Of a stretch of 64,000 bases of DNA, positions 45,331-54,132 are shown one piece after another. The translations under genes were made by a program, and so were the position numbers. The notes below the pieces were generated by a model, which saw nothing but the letters and a program-made list of their open reading frames with translations, was not told where the DNA came from and did no database searches. Origin of the DNA: Pseudomonas lundensis. GTDB lineage: Bacteria; Pseudomonadota; Gammaproteobacteria; Pseudomonadales; Pseudomonadaceae. Each line of letters opens with the position of its first letter. The first letter of the stretch is position 1. The stretch spans positions 1-64,000 of the forward strand of contig NZ_JYKY01000016.1 in assembly GCF_001042985.1 (NCBI RefSeq), read 5' to 3'.

Positions 45331-46746
45331 TCACAGGCCTGCGTGGGCGGCGATGGCGGCAGCGATGGCCAATGCCAGCTCTTCGGGTTTGCGCTTGATC
45401 GAGTAGTTGGTCAGTTCGGGATGGCTTTCGACAAAGCTGGTGTTGAACTGGCCGCTACGGAATTCCGGATTACGCAGGATTTCCTGGTAGTACGCGGCGG
45501 TGGTTTTGACCCCTTGCAGACGCATGTCGTCGAGGGCGCGCAAACCACGGTCCATCGCTTCTTCCCAGGTCAGCGCCCACACCACCAGCTTCAGGCACAT
45601 GGAGTCGTAAAACGGCGGAATGGTGTAGCCGGTGTAGATCGCCGTATCTGTGCGCACGCCGGGGCCACCGGGCGCGTAGTAGCGCGTGATCTTGCCGAAG
45701 CTGGGCAGGAAGTTGTTTTTCGGGTCTTCGGCGTTGATCCGGAATTGCAGGGCAAAGCCGCGGTGCTGAATGTCTTCTTGCTTGATCGACAGCGGCAAGC
45801 CGGAGGCGATACGGATTTGTTCGCGAACGATGTCGATGCCGGTGATTTCTTCGGTGATGGTGTGTTCCACCTGCACTCGGGTGTTCATCTCCATGAAGTA
45901 CACCTCGCCCTCGGCGAGCAGGAACTCCACGGTGCCAGCATTCTCATAGCCCACGGCCTTGGCTGCGCGCACAGACAGGTCGCCGATGTAGGCGCGCTGT
46001 TCCGGGGTCAGCTGGGGGCTTGGGGCGATTTCGATGAGCTTCTGGTTACGGCGCTGAATCGAGCAGTCACGCTCGAACAGGTGCACCACGTTGCCAAAGC
46101 TGTCACCGAGAATCTGCGCTTCGATGTGCTTGGGGTTGACGATGCATTTTTCGAGGAACACTTCGGCCGAGCCAAAGGCTTTGGTGGCTTCGGAGATCAC
46201 GCGGGGGAAGGCTTGCTCCAGCTCTTCACGGCTGTTGCAACGGCGAATGCCGCGACCGCCACCGCCCGAGGTGGCCTTAAGCATGACCGGGTAGCCAATG
46301 CGCTCGCCTTCGAGCAACGCTTCGTGGATATCGGCCACGTTGCCTTCGGTGCCTGGCGTGACCGGCACACCGGCTTTGATCATGCTGCGGCGGGCTTCGG
46401 TCTTGTCACCCATGCGGCGAATGACTTCAGCGGCCGGACCAATAAACTTGATGCCGCGCTCTGCGCAGATGTCAGCCAATTCAGCGTTTTCTGACAAGAA
46501 GCCGTAACCGGGGTGCAAGGCGTCACAGCCGGTTTCGACCGCCAGGTTCACCAGTTTGCGCGGGTTCAGATAGCCGGCCAGCGGGTCTTCACCAATGCTG
46601 TGCGCTTCATCGGCGCGCTTGACGTGCAAAGCATGCCGATCCGCTTCGGAGTAGACCGCGACAGAGCGAATGCCCATCTCGGCGCAGGCACGCACGATGC
46701 GCACAGCAATTTCTCCGCGGTTGGCGATCAGGATCTTTTTTATCAC
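45331..46746 (-). CDS. pycA: pyruvate carboxylase subunit A (biotin carboxylase)
   Basis: ATP-grasp biotin carboxylase of 471 residues. KKILIANRGEIAVRIVRACAE split as KKILIANRGEIA and VRIVRACAE at the N-terminus, glycine-rich KATSGGGGRGIRRC, and EMNTRVQVEHTITE identify the family. Start is GTG at 46746 preceded by AGGAAA; the frame extends to 46767 but without a better signal. Carboxylates the biotin on PycB. Divergent LysR gene pycR lies upstream. Confidence 0.94.
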   Translation of the reverse strand: MIKKILIANRGEIAVRIVRACAEMGIRSVAVYSEADRHALHVKRADEAHSIGEDPLAGYLNPRKLVNLAVETGCDALHPGYGFLSENAELADICAERGIKFIGPAAEVIRRMGDKTEARRSMIKAGVPVTPGTEGNVADIHEALLEGERIGYPVMLKATSGGGGRGIRRCNSREELEQAFPRVISEATKAFGSAEVFLEKCIVNPKHIEAQILGDSFGNVVHLFERDCSIQRRNQKLIEIAPSPQLTPEQRAYIGDLSVRAAKAVGYENAGTVEFLLAEGEVYFMEMNTRVQVEHTITEEITGIDIVREQIRIASGLPLSIKQEDIQHRGFALQFRINAEDPKNNFLPSFGKITRYYAPGGPGVRTDTAIYTGYTIPPFYDSMCLKLVVWALTWEEAMDRGLRALDDMRLQGVKTTAAYYQEILRNPEFRSGQFNTSFVESHPELTNYSIKRKPEELALAIAAAIAAHAGL

Positions 46747-46846
46747 TTGGATTTTCCTAAAGCCCATGGAACAAACGACCTGCTAGACCAGGTCGGCACG
46801 TGTCCAAATGTGTCTGAACCGTTGTGTCGTCACACTAGACCTGCTC

Positions 46847-46898
46847 ATTGATAAACAAAAATCAATAATTCTTGGGTCATGCATAAGTAACGACTTAT
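46847..46898. promoter_or_regulatory. two inverted repeats in the pycA-pycR region
   Basis: ATTGAT-N8-ATCAAT (46847-46866) and ATAAGT-N4-ACTTAT (46883-46898) lie in the 190-bp divergent region and are the likely PycR binding sites and promoter surroundings. Confidence 0.5.
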
Positions 46899-46936
46899 AG
46901 TCAGCCCATCCCCTGCGCTCGGAATAAACGTCAAAA

Positions 46937-47899
46937 ATGCGTAAGTCATTGATGCGTATCACTTTTAGACAACTTCAAGTGTTCAATGAAGTGTGTGACC
47001 TGCGTTCTTACAGCCGTGCGGCAGAAGAAATGTCGCTGACGCAACCCGCCGTAAGTCTACAAATTCGTCAGTTAGAAGAGCTGATCGGGCAGCCGTTGTT
47101 CGATTATGTGGGCAAAAAACTGTACATGACCGAAGCCGCTGAAGCGCTTCAGCGCGCCAGTCGCGATATTTTTGGCCGCCTGGAAAACCTTGATATGCAG
47201 TTGTCCGACATGCTCGGTTCGCTGCAAGGTCAACTGAAATTGGCGGTGGAATCCAGCGCGAAGTATTTCGTGCCACACCTGTTCGCGGCGTTCAAGCGCC
47301 AGCACCCGGAAGTGAATTTGCAGCTCACGGTCGTCAACCGCGCACAAGCGGTGCGCAGGCTGTCGGACAACCGCGATGATCTGGTGATCATGTCGATGGT
47401 GCCGCTGGACATGGGGCTGGAATTTTTGCCGTTTTTGAATAACCCGATCGTGGCCGTCGCCCCGCCCGACCACCCGCTGAGCCAGCGCGACACCTTGCAT
47501 TTGCAGGACCTGGAACCCTTCACGCTGTTAATGCGCGAGCAAGGGTCGGGCACGCGCAGGGCGTGTGAGGAGTATTTCAAGGAGAAGCGCGTGCACTTCA
47601 ATCAAACGCTGGAGGTGGCGTCGACCGATGCCCAGCGTGAGTGCGCCGTGGCCGGGCTGGGCGTGGCGCTGTTAACGCGCCACGCCGTCAGCCTGGAGTT
47701 GGCAACAGGCTTGCTGCGCGAGCTGCCTGTCGAGGAGTTGCCGCTGTACCGCAGTTGGTGCGTGGTGCAGGCCAAAGCCAAGCGCCTGTCACCGGTGGCG
47801 CATGCATTCCTGGGGTTTATCCGCAGCGAGCGTCTGCAAATCAGCGCGTTGGTTGAGCGCTTCGACGGCCACTTGCCGACGAGGCTTGCCAATAATTGA
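46937..47899 (+). CDS. pycR: LysR-family regulator PycR
   Basis: A 320-residue LysR regulator with HTH SYSRAAEEMSLTQPAVSLQI (about 24-43) and an effector domain beginning near residue 95. Divergent from pycA-pycB, as PycR (PA5437) is in P. aeruginosa, where it affects virulence and lipid metabolism (from memory). Its last 59 bp overlap a small gene on the other strand. Confidence 0.88.
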   Translation: MRKSLMRITFRQLQVFNEVCDLRSYSRAAEEMSLTQPAVSLQIRQLEELIGQPLFDYVGKKLYMTEAAEALQRASRDIFGRLENLDMQLSDMLGSLQGQLKLAVESSAKYFVPHLFAAFKRQHPEVNLQLTVVNRAQAVRRLSDNRDDLVIMSMVPLDMGLEFLPFLNNPIVAVAPPDHPLSQRDTLHLQDLEPFTLLMREQGSGTRRACEEYFKEKRVHFNQTLEVASTDAQRECAVAGLGVALLTRHAVSLELATGLLRELPVEELPLYRSWCVVQAKAKRLSPVAHAFLGFIRSERLQISALVERFDGHLPTRLANN

Positions 47900-48053
47900 T
47901 GGCGCTCAGGTCCGGGTAGTCGGCTGTTTCCAGGCGCAATTGGCGCTGGTCAGTATGGTCTTCAATCGCACGTCGGAAGGCCATGCGGCGCTGATCTTCC
48001 TGTTGGCGGCGGGTTTTGACGGCGCTGTTGCGTTCTTCGTAAGGCTGAGCCAT
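47841..48053 (-). CDS. PA3496-like small protein
   Basis: A 70-residue very basic/acidic helical protein: YEERNSAVKTRRQQEDQRRM then AFRRAIEDHTDQRQL, a pattern shared by short pseudomonad proteins called PA3496 family. ATG at 48053 follows GGGAGA with good spacing. Its 3' end overlaps the end of pycR by 59 bp (convergent). The family is usually about 60 residues, so the C-terminal tail here may have grown into pycR. Function unknown. Confidence 0.72.
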   Translation of the reverse strand: MAQPYEERNSAVKTRRQQEDQRRMAFRRAIEDHTDQRQLRLETADYPDLSAINYWQASSASGRRSAQPTR

Positions 48054-48192
48054 TTCGAGTCTCCCAAGGCGTGTACGGGAGCTTTACGATGGACCAGATT
48101 TATGACGAATTGGGGAAGTCGAGATGACAGATGCGTGAAACGCGCTGGGTGCGCCCGCTCTCCCTGTTGAGAAGGGAGAGCGCGAGGGGTTG

Positions 48193-49059
48193 TTAGTCTT
48201 CTATGTTTTTCAGCGATTTAGGCGACAGGCGCAGGCTGCGCAAGCTACGTTTGACGCTTTTCAGGTGGTTGACCAGGCTCGGGCCGCGCGCCATGGCCAC
48301 GCCCATGGCCAGCACATCGATCACCACCAGGTGCGCAATGCGCGAGGTCAGCGGCGTATAGATTTCGGTGTCTTCGTGCACATCAATCGCCAGGTTGACG
48401 GTCGCCAGTTCCGCCAGCGGCGTTTGGCTCGGGCACAAGGTGATCAATGTCGCGCCGCTTTCACGCACCAGATTGGCGGTAATCAACAGGTCCTTGGAGC
48501 GCCCTGACTGGGAAATGCAAATCGCCACGTCAGTGGGCTTCAACGTGACAGCCGACATCGCCTGCATGTGTGGGTCGGAGTACGCCGCTGCCGTCAGTAA
48601 CAAACGGAAAAACTTGTGCTGGGCATCCGCCGCCACGGCACCCGACGCACCAAAGCCATAAAACTCGACGCGCTGGGCCTGAGACATCGCTGTCACAGCG
48701 CGCTGCAAAGCGACCGGGTCGAGTTTTTCGCGCACGTCCATCAGGGTGTGGAGTGTGGTGTCGAAAATTTTCAGGCTGTAGTCAGCAACCGAGTCGTCTT
48801 CGTGGATGGCGAACTGGCCAAAGCTGGCGCCCGCCGCAAGGCTTTGCGCGAGCTTGAGTTTCAGGTCCTGAAACCCCGAGCAACCAATCGCCCGGCAAAA
48901 GCGCACGATGGTGGGCTCACTGATACCCACGCTGTGGGCAAGGTCGGCCATGGAACTGTGCATTACAGCCGCAGGATCAAGCAGCACGTGATCGGCGACC
49001 TTGAGTTCCGATTTACGTAACAAGTGGCGTGACTGGGCGATATGTTGCAGCAAGTTCAA
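48193..49059 (-). CDS. RpiR/HexR-family regulator
   Basis: A 288-residue regulator: N-terminal HTH (MADLAHSVGISEPTIVRFCR, about 37-56) and a sugar-isomerase (SIS) domain (about 125-255: FYGFGASGAVAADAQ, ISQSGRSKDLL). Close to HexR, the Entner-Doudoroff repressor that senses KDPG. In P. aeruginosa the equivalent (PA5438) sits next to a second glucose-6-phosphate dehydrogenase gene (from memory); no such gene is here. A HexR-like palindrome sits just upstream, suggesting autoregulation. Confidence 0.85.
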   Translation of the reverse strand: MNLLQHIAQSRHLLRKSELKVADHVLLDPAAVMHSSMADLAHSVGISEPTIVRFCRAIGCSGFQDLKLKLAQSLAAGASFGQFAIHEDDSVADYSLKIFDTTLHTLMDVREKLDPVALQRAVTAMSQAQRVEFYGFGASGAVAADAQHKFFRLLLTAAAYSDPHMQAMSAVTLKPTDVAICISQSGRSKDLLITANLVRESGATLITLCPSQTPLAELATVNLAIDVHEDTEIYTPLTSRIAHLVVIDVLAMGVAMARGPSLVNHLKSVKRSLRSLRLSPKSLKNIED

Positions 49060-49107
49060 AGGGCAGGACTCGGTCTGAAAGGGTTGGATGGCCGGGATGT
49101 AGCAATC

Positions 49108-49124
49108 TTGTAGTTATACTACAA
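49108..49124. promoter_or_regulatory. HexR-like operator
   Basis: TTGTAGTTATACTACAA: perfect 7-bp inverted repeat around TAT, fitting the TTGT-N9-ACAA HexR consensus, about 50 bp upstream of the RpiR/HexR gene. Confidence 0.75.
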
Positions 49125-49215
49125 GAATTCGTTTTCTGCCCAACCAATCCACGACTAAAACCGCGGCTTTCTCCCCTATTCAGGCCGCCCGCGCTCTATG
49201 TAGCCCTTTTGAGCA

Positions 49216-51066
49216 CTACAAAAAGACTACATCGCTGCGCAATAAATCGCCCAAAGCGGCCGCGTTAATCGGACGACTGATCAAATACCCCTGCACTTCG
49301 TCGCACTGTTGCGCCTTGAGAAAAGCCAGTTGCACGTCTTCTTCCACGCCTTCTGCCACGACCTTTAATTCAAGGCTATGAGCCATCGCAATGATTGCCT
49401 TGGTGATGGCTTCGTCTTCAGCGCAGCGCCCCACGCCACGAATGAAGGTCTGGTCGATTTTGACGTAGTCCACGGCAAACCGTTTGAGGTAACTGAGGGA
49501 GGAATACCCGGTGCCAAAGTCGTCAATCGCCAGTTTGACGCCCAACTGATGCAACTGCTCAAAGGTCGAAATAATGGACTCAACGCTGTCGAGCAGCTGG
49601 CTTTCCGTCAATTCAAGCTCCAGATACTGCGGCGCCAGCCCGGATTCTTCGAGCACCTGACGCACCAGACTGACCAGCTTGCCCTGCCGTAATTGGTGCA
49701 CCGACAAATTGACCGACACCCGTATCGGCGCCAGCCCTTCGCGCTGCCATTGGCAGGCCTGCCGACACGCCTCGCGCAACACAAACTCACCGATGGGCCC
49801 GATCAGCCCGGTCTCTTCGGCCAGGCCGATGAAATCGCCCGGCGGCACGCTGCCCAACTGGGGGTGATCCCAGCGCACAAGTGCTTCGGCTCCGTTCATA
49901 CGGCCCGTCGCCAGACACATTTTGGGTTGATAGAAGACGGTCAGTTGCTGTTCGGCAATCGCTTTGCGCAATTGGTTTTCCAGTTGTAAGCGCTCCAGGG
50001 TGCTGTGCTGCAAGCTGTGGCTGAAGAATTGGAAACTGCCGCCGCCCAAGTGCTTGGCTTGGAGCATGGCCTGATTCGACTGACTGACCAGCGTGGCGAT
50101 GTCTCGCGCACTGTCGGGCAGCAGGCTGATCCCCATGGACGCGCTGATGACCAGTTCATGGCCCTCAATCATAAGCGGCCGGCCCAGCTTGGCCAGCAGC
50201 CGCGTCGCGACCCGCGCCAGACTGGTCAGGCTGGCGTAGGAGTCGAACAACACAGCGAACTCATCCCCTGACAACCGCGCGATGGTGTCGGCTTCAGGCA
50301 GCGCTTTGGTCAGGCGTCTGGCGACTTTGTGCAGGACCTGATCGGCCAGTTCTGATCCTAGACTGTCGTTCAACAGCTTGAATCGATCCAGGTTGATGTA
50401 CAGCAGGGCAAGGTTACGCGCGCCTTGGCGAGCCCGTTGATTGGCCTCTTCAAGCCGCTCTTTGAACAACAGGCGATTGGCCAGCCCGGTCAGTTCATCG
50501 AAGTGCGTAAGGTGGCGAACACGGGCTTCGGAGCGGCGCCGCGCCGACAGGTCGCTGACAAACGCCACGATATGACTGATGCGCCCGTCATCATCACGCA
50601 CCACTTTCAATTGCAGCCACTGCGGGTACAACTCGCCGGTTTTGCGCGTTTCAACCAGCTCACCCTGCCAGCGGTCCTGCTGTTCCAAAACAGGCTGGAT
50701 GACCGGGAAGTGGCGCAGCGCATCGCGGCTGCACGCCAGCTCGCTCACGCGGCGGCCGACCAGTTCTTCAACCGCATAACCGCTGAATCGACTGAATGCC
50801 TGATTCACCGCCAACATGCGGTAATCCGGGTCGAGGATCACAATGCCCTCGCTGGCCGCTTCAAAGACGGTGGCCGCCAGGCGTCGCTGCTCAGCCTCGC
50901 GTAAACGCTCCGCAGCCGCGGACTGCGCCTCTGGCAGTGTCGGCAAAGATTGAGATTTCCCACGACGGCGCTGATTGACTTGCCAGCCAGCAACCCCCAG
51001 CACAGTCAGAAAAAAACCGAGCCCGGTGCCGATCAACACACCCGACGCGCTAAGACCCTGAATCAT
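49216..51066 (-). CDS. PAS-GGDEF-EAL protein, probable c-di-GMP phosphodiesterase
   Basis: A 616-residue protein: N-terminal membrane segment (about 8-28), PAS domain (about 65-180), GGDEF domain (190-345) and EAL domain (355-605). The GGDEF loop reads LSGDEF, so the cyclase site is degenerate, while the EAL site looks complete: GAEALVRW, NLSVHQL, ELTES, IDDFGTGYSS, KIDQTFI, AEGVEE, QGYLISRP. Hence net c-di-GMP breakdown is predicted. ATG at 51066 preferred to a TTG at 51123. Homologous to PA5442 (from memory). Confidence 0.88.
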   Translation of the reverse strand: MIQGLSASGVLIGTGLGFFLTVLGVAGWQVNQRRRGKSQSLPTLPEAQSAAAERLREAEQRRLAATVFEAASEGIVILDPDYRMLAVNQAFSRFSGYAVEELVGRRVSELACSRDALRHFPVIQPVLEQQDRWQGELVETRKTGELYPQWLQLKVVRDDDGRISHIVAFVSDLSARRRSEARVRHLTHFDELTGLANRLLFKERLEEANQRARQGARNLALLYINLDRFKLLNDSLGSELADQVLHKVARRLTKALPEADTIARLSGDEFAVLFDSYASLTSLARVATRLLAKLGRPLMIEGHELVISASMGISLLPDSARDIATLVSQSNQAMLQAKHLGGGSFQFFSHSLQHSTLERLQLENQLRKAIAEQQLTVFYQPKMCLATGRMNGAEALVRWDHPQLGSVPPGDFIGLAEETGLIGPIGEFVLREACRQACQWQREGLAPIRVSVNLSVHQLRQGKLVSLVRQVLEESGLAPQYLELELTESQLLDSVESIISTFEQLHQLGVKLAIDDFGTGYSSLSYLKRFAVDYVKIDQTFIRGVGRCAEDEAITKAIIAMAHSLELKVVAEGVEEDVQLAFLKAQQCDEVQGYLISRPINAAALGDLLRSDVVFL

Positions 51067-51290
51067 TGGCAATATTCTTATCAGTGGATGAGCCAAAAAA
51101 GTCGCCCGAGCATACACAAGCAATGCTCACGACCAAACTGAGACACGTCATTAAAAAGACGAAATAACGCCACGCAATTAACAGATGCGCGCCCTGCCTT
51201 TTCAAAGACGCGTGTCGAAGCTGCGACAGACGGCCCGCGGGAACAGGATTGGCGTTTGCCCGGTTTGAGCCAGCACCCTAGAATGCCCCG

Positions 51291-53474
51291 ATGCGCGAAG
51301 ATCTCTCTCTCTTATTGAATTCCCTCAACGATGCCCAACGTCAGGCCGTCACGGCCAGTGTCGGGCGTCAGTTGGTCCTGGCCGGCGCAGGTTCCGGCAA
51401 AACCCGTGTGCTGGTGCACCGTATCGCCTGGTTGATCCAGGTCGAGAACGCCTCACCCCACTCCGTCCTGTCGGTGACGTTCACCAACAAGGCCGCTGCC
51501 GAGATGCGTCATCGCATCGAACAGCTCATGGGGATCAACCCGGCCGGCATGTGGGTCGGGACGTTCCACGGGCTGGCGCATCGCCTGCTGCGCGCTCACT
51601 GGCAAGAAGCCGGGCTGAGCCAGACCTTCCAGATCCTCGACAGCGACGACCAGCAACGCTTGGTCAAGCGTGTAATTCGGGAACTGGGGCTGGACGAACA
51701 GCGTTGGCCAGTGCGTCAGGCGCAGTGGTTTATCAACGGTCAAAAAGACGAAGGCCTGCGTCCGAAACATATTCAGGCCAGCGGCGATTTGTTCCTGGCC
51801 ACCATGCGCAGCATTTATGAGGCCTATGAGGCCGCGTGCCAGCGCGCAGGTGTAATCGACTTCTCCGAGTTGCTGTTGCGTGCGCTCGATCTGTGGCGCG
51901 ATAACCCGGGCCTGCTGGCGCACTATCAAAAGCGTTTCCGGCACATTCTCGTGGACGAGTTCCAGGACACCAACGCCGTTCAATACGCCTGGTTGCGCTT
52001 GCTGGCCAAGGGTGGCGACAGCTTGATGGTGGTCGGCGATGACGATCAGTCGATCTACGGCTGGCGCGGCGCCAAAATTGAGAACATCTACCAGTACTCC
52101 ACAGACTTCCCCGACGCCGAAACCATTCGTCTGGAGCAAAACTATCGCTCCACTGCGGGCATCCTCAAGGCTGCCAACGCGCTGATTGCCAATAACACCG
52201 GGCGTATGGGTAAAGAGCTGTGGACCGACGGCGGCGATGGCGAAGCGATCAATCTGTACGCGGCATTCAACGAGCACGATGAAGCCCGCTACGTGGTTGA
52301 AACCATCGAAAGCGCGCTGAAAACCGGGCTGGCGCACAACGACATCGCCATTTTGTACCGCTCCAACGCCCAGTCACGGGTACTGGAAGAGGCGTTGTTG
52401 CGCGAACGCATTCCTTATCGAATTTATGGCGGCCAGCGCTTCTTCGAACGCGCCGAGATCAAGAACGCCATGGCCTACCTGCGTTTGCTTGAAGGCCGTG
52501 GGAATGATGCTGCACTGGAGCGGGTGATTAACGTCCCGGCTCGCGGTATTGGCGAAAAAACCGTCGAAGCGATTCGTGAACACGCACGTCACAATGATGT
52601 GTCGATGTGGGAAGCCATGCGCCAGCTGATCGCCAATAAAGCGCTGCCCGGCCGTGCGTCGGGTGCCATTGCCGGTTTTGTCGAATTGATCGAAAGCCTC
52701 GCGGCAAAAGTCATGGAGATGCCTTTGCATCTGATGACCCAGACCGTGATCGAGCAAAGCGGGCTGATTGCCTACCACCAGGCTGAAAAAGGTGAGAAAG
52801 GCCAGGCCCGGGTAGAAAACCTTGAGGAACTGGTCAGCGCCGCGCGCAACTTCGAGAACACGGAAGAAGACGAAGAACTGACACCGTTGGCCGCATTCCT
52901 CGGCCATGCGTCGCTGGAGGCCGGCGACACCCAGGCGCAAGAGCACGAAGACGGCATCCAGTTGATGACCCTGCACAGCGCCAAAGGGCTGGAATTCCCC
53001 TACGTGTTCCTGGTGGGCATGGAAGAAGGCCTGTTCCCGCACAAGATGAGCCTTGAAGAGCCTGGTCGTCTTGAGGAGGAGCGCCGACTGGCGTACGTGG
53101 GCATCACACGGGCCATGCAGAACCTGGTGATGACCTATGCTGAGACCCGACGTCTTTACGGTAGTGAGACCTACAACAAGGTTTCACGCTTCGTACGTGA
53201 AGTGCCAAAAGGGCTGATTCAGGAAGTGCGTTTGTCCAACAGCGTCAGCCGCCCTTTCGGCGGCGGTCAACAGCAGAGCGCCAGCACCCTGTTTGGGGGT
53301 TCGGAGATTCCGGAAACCGAATTCAAACTGGGTCAGATGGTCAAGCATGCGGTATTCGGTGAAGGTGTGATCCTCAACTTCGAGGGCGCCGGTGCGCAGG
53401 CGCGGGTGCAGGTCAACTTCTCTGAAGGCAGCAAGTGGCTGATGATGGGCTACGCCAAACTTGAGGCGGTCTGA
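51291..53474 (+). CDS. uvrD: DNA helicase II UvrD
   Basis: Superfamily 1A helicase of 727 residues for nucleotide-excision and mismatch repair. Opens LLNSLNDAQRQAVT; Walker A AGAGSGKTRVL (about 32-42), motif II VDEFQDTN, motif III VVGDDDQSIYGWRGA, motif V TLHSAKGLEFPYVFLVGMEEG (parts), motif VI VGITRAM, and a C-terminal Tudor-like tail for RNA polymerase contact (VKHAVFGEGVILNFEG in part). No LexA box recognised upstream. Confidence 0.97.
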   Translation: MREDLSLLLNSLNDAQRQAVTASVGRQLVLAGAGSGKTRVLVHRIAWLIQVENASPHSVLSVTFTNKAAAEMRHRIEQLMGINPAGMWVGTFHGLAHRLLRAHWQEAGLSQTFQILDSDDQQRLVKRVIRELGLDEQRWPVRQAQWFINGQKDEGLRPKHIQASGDLFLATMRSIYEAYEAACQRAGVIDFSELLLRALDLWRDNPGLLAHYQKRFRHILVDEFQDTNAVQYAWLRLLAKGGDSLMVVGDDDQSIYGWRGAKIENIYQYSTDFPDAETIRLEQNYRSTAGILKAANALIANNTGRMGKELWTDGGDGEAINLYAAFNEHDEARYVVETIESALKTGLAHNDIAILYRSNAQSRVLEEALLRERIPYRIYGGQRFFERAEIKNAMAYLRLLEGRGNDAALERVINVPARGIGEKTVEAIREHARHNDVSMWEAMRQLIANKALPGRASGAIAGFVELIESLAAKVMEMPLHLMTQTVIEQSGLIAYHQAEKGEKGQARVENLEELVSAARNFENTEEDEELTPLAAFLGHASLEAGDTQAQEHEDGIQLMTLHSAKGLEFPYVFLVGMEEGLFPHKMSLEEPGRLEEERRLAYVGITRAMQNLVMTYAETRRLYGSETYNKVSRFVREVPKGLIQEVRLSNSVSRPFGGGQQQSASTLFGGSEIPETEFKLGQMVKHAVFGEGVILNFEGAGAQARVQVNFSEGSKWLMMGYAKLEAV

Positions 53475-53512
53475 CAGCAACCCGACAGCCATCGGACGAT
53501 AAGGTAGGCAAC

Positions 53513-53953
53513 ATGGGCTCAGGCTTTTTTTCTTCCTGGACATTCTGGGCCCTGTTGTCAGCCACGTTCGCCGCGCTGACGGCGATCTTTGCCAAGGTCG
53601 GAATCGAACACGTCAATTCCGACTTCGCGACGTTGTTGCGTACCGCAGTGGTGCTGGTCAGCCTGGCGCTGATTCTTTACGCCACAGGCCAGTATCAGCC
53701 GCTGAGTTCGATCTCCCCACGCAGTTACCTGTTTTTAGCGTTGTCGGGGTTGGCGACCGGGGCATCCTGGCTTTGCTACTTCCGCGCCTTGAAACTGGGG
53801 CCCGCGTCACTCGTCGCACCGGTGGACAAGCTCAGCGTGGTACTGGTGGCGATCATCGGTGTATGGCTGCTGGGCGAAAAACTCGACCTGCGGCAATGGG
53901 GCGGAATCGGCTTGATCACGGCGGGCGTGGTGATGCTGGCGCTCAAGCGCTAG
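53513..53953 (+). CDS. EamA-type half transporter
   Basis: A 146-residue membrane protein with five predicted helices, a single EamA repeat; two copies must pair to form a transporter. ALLSATFAALTAIFAKVGIE and ALSGLATGASWLCYFRALKLG (shown in parts in the sequence) are family features, with the C-terminal GEKLDLRQWGGIGLITAGVV. Follows uvrD by 38 bp. Substrate unknown. Confidence 0.85.
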   Translation: MGSGFFSSWTFWALLSATFAALTAIFAKVGIEHVNSDFATLLRTAVVLVSLALILYATGQYQPLSSISPRSYLFLALSGLATGASWLCYFRALKLGPASLVAPVDKLSVVLVAIIGVWLLGEKLDLRQWGGIGLITAGVVMLALKR

Positions 53954-54132
53954 AGACGCCGTACCGTGGGTCCCACTGAGTCGACAATCGTGTCTTTTCA
54001 ACGTGAACTACAGAATACAAAGAAACGTCTTACTCTAAATTAGGCAAAAACCCGAAACACTTCACCGCTAGCCAGTCACACCTCACCTGTGCACCATGGC
54101 GCGCGTGTCATCCACAAATGGGAATTCCCTTT

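Noticed and set aside
43568..45406. Plus-strand frame of 612 codons
   Set aside because: Antisense to pycB, which has complete catalytic and biotinyl motifs; composition is shadow-like.
48158..48180. CTCTCCCT/AGGGAGAG hairpin as a terminator for the RpiR gene
   Set aside because: It has the stem but no T-run, so it was not listed as a terminator.
51180..51290. LexA box before uvrD
   Set aside because: No CTGT-N8-ACAG match was found in the upstream region.
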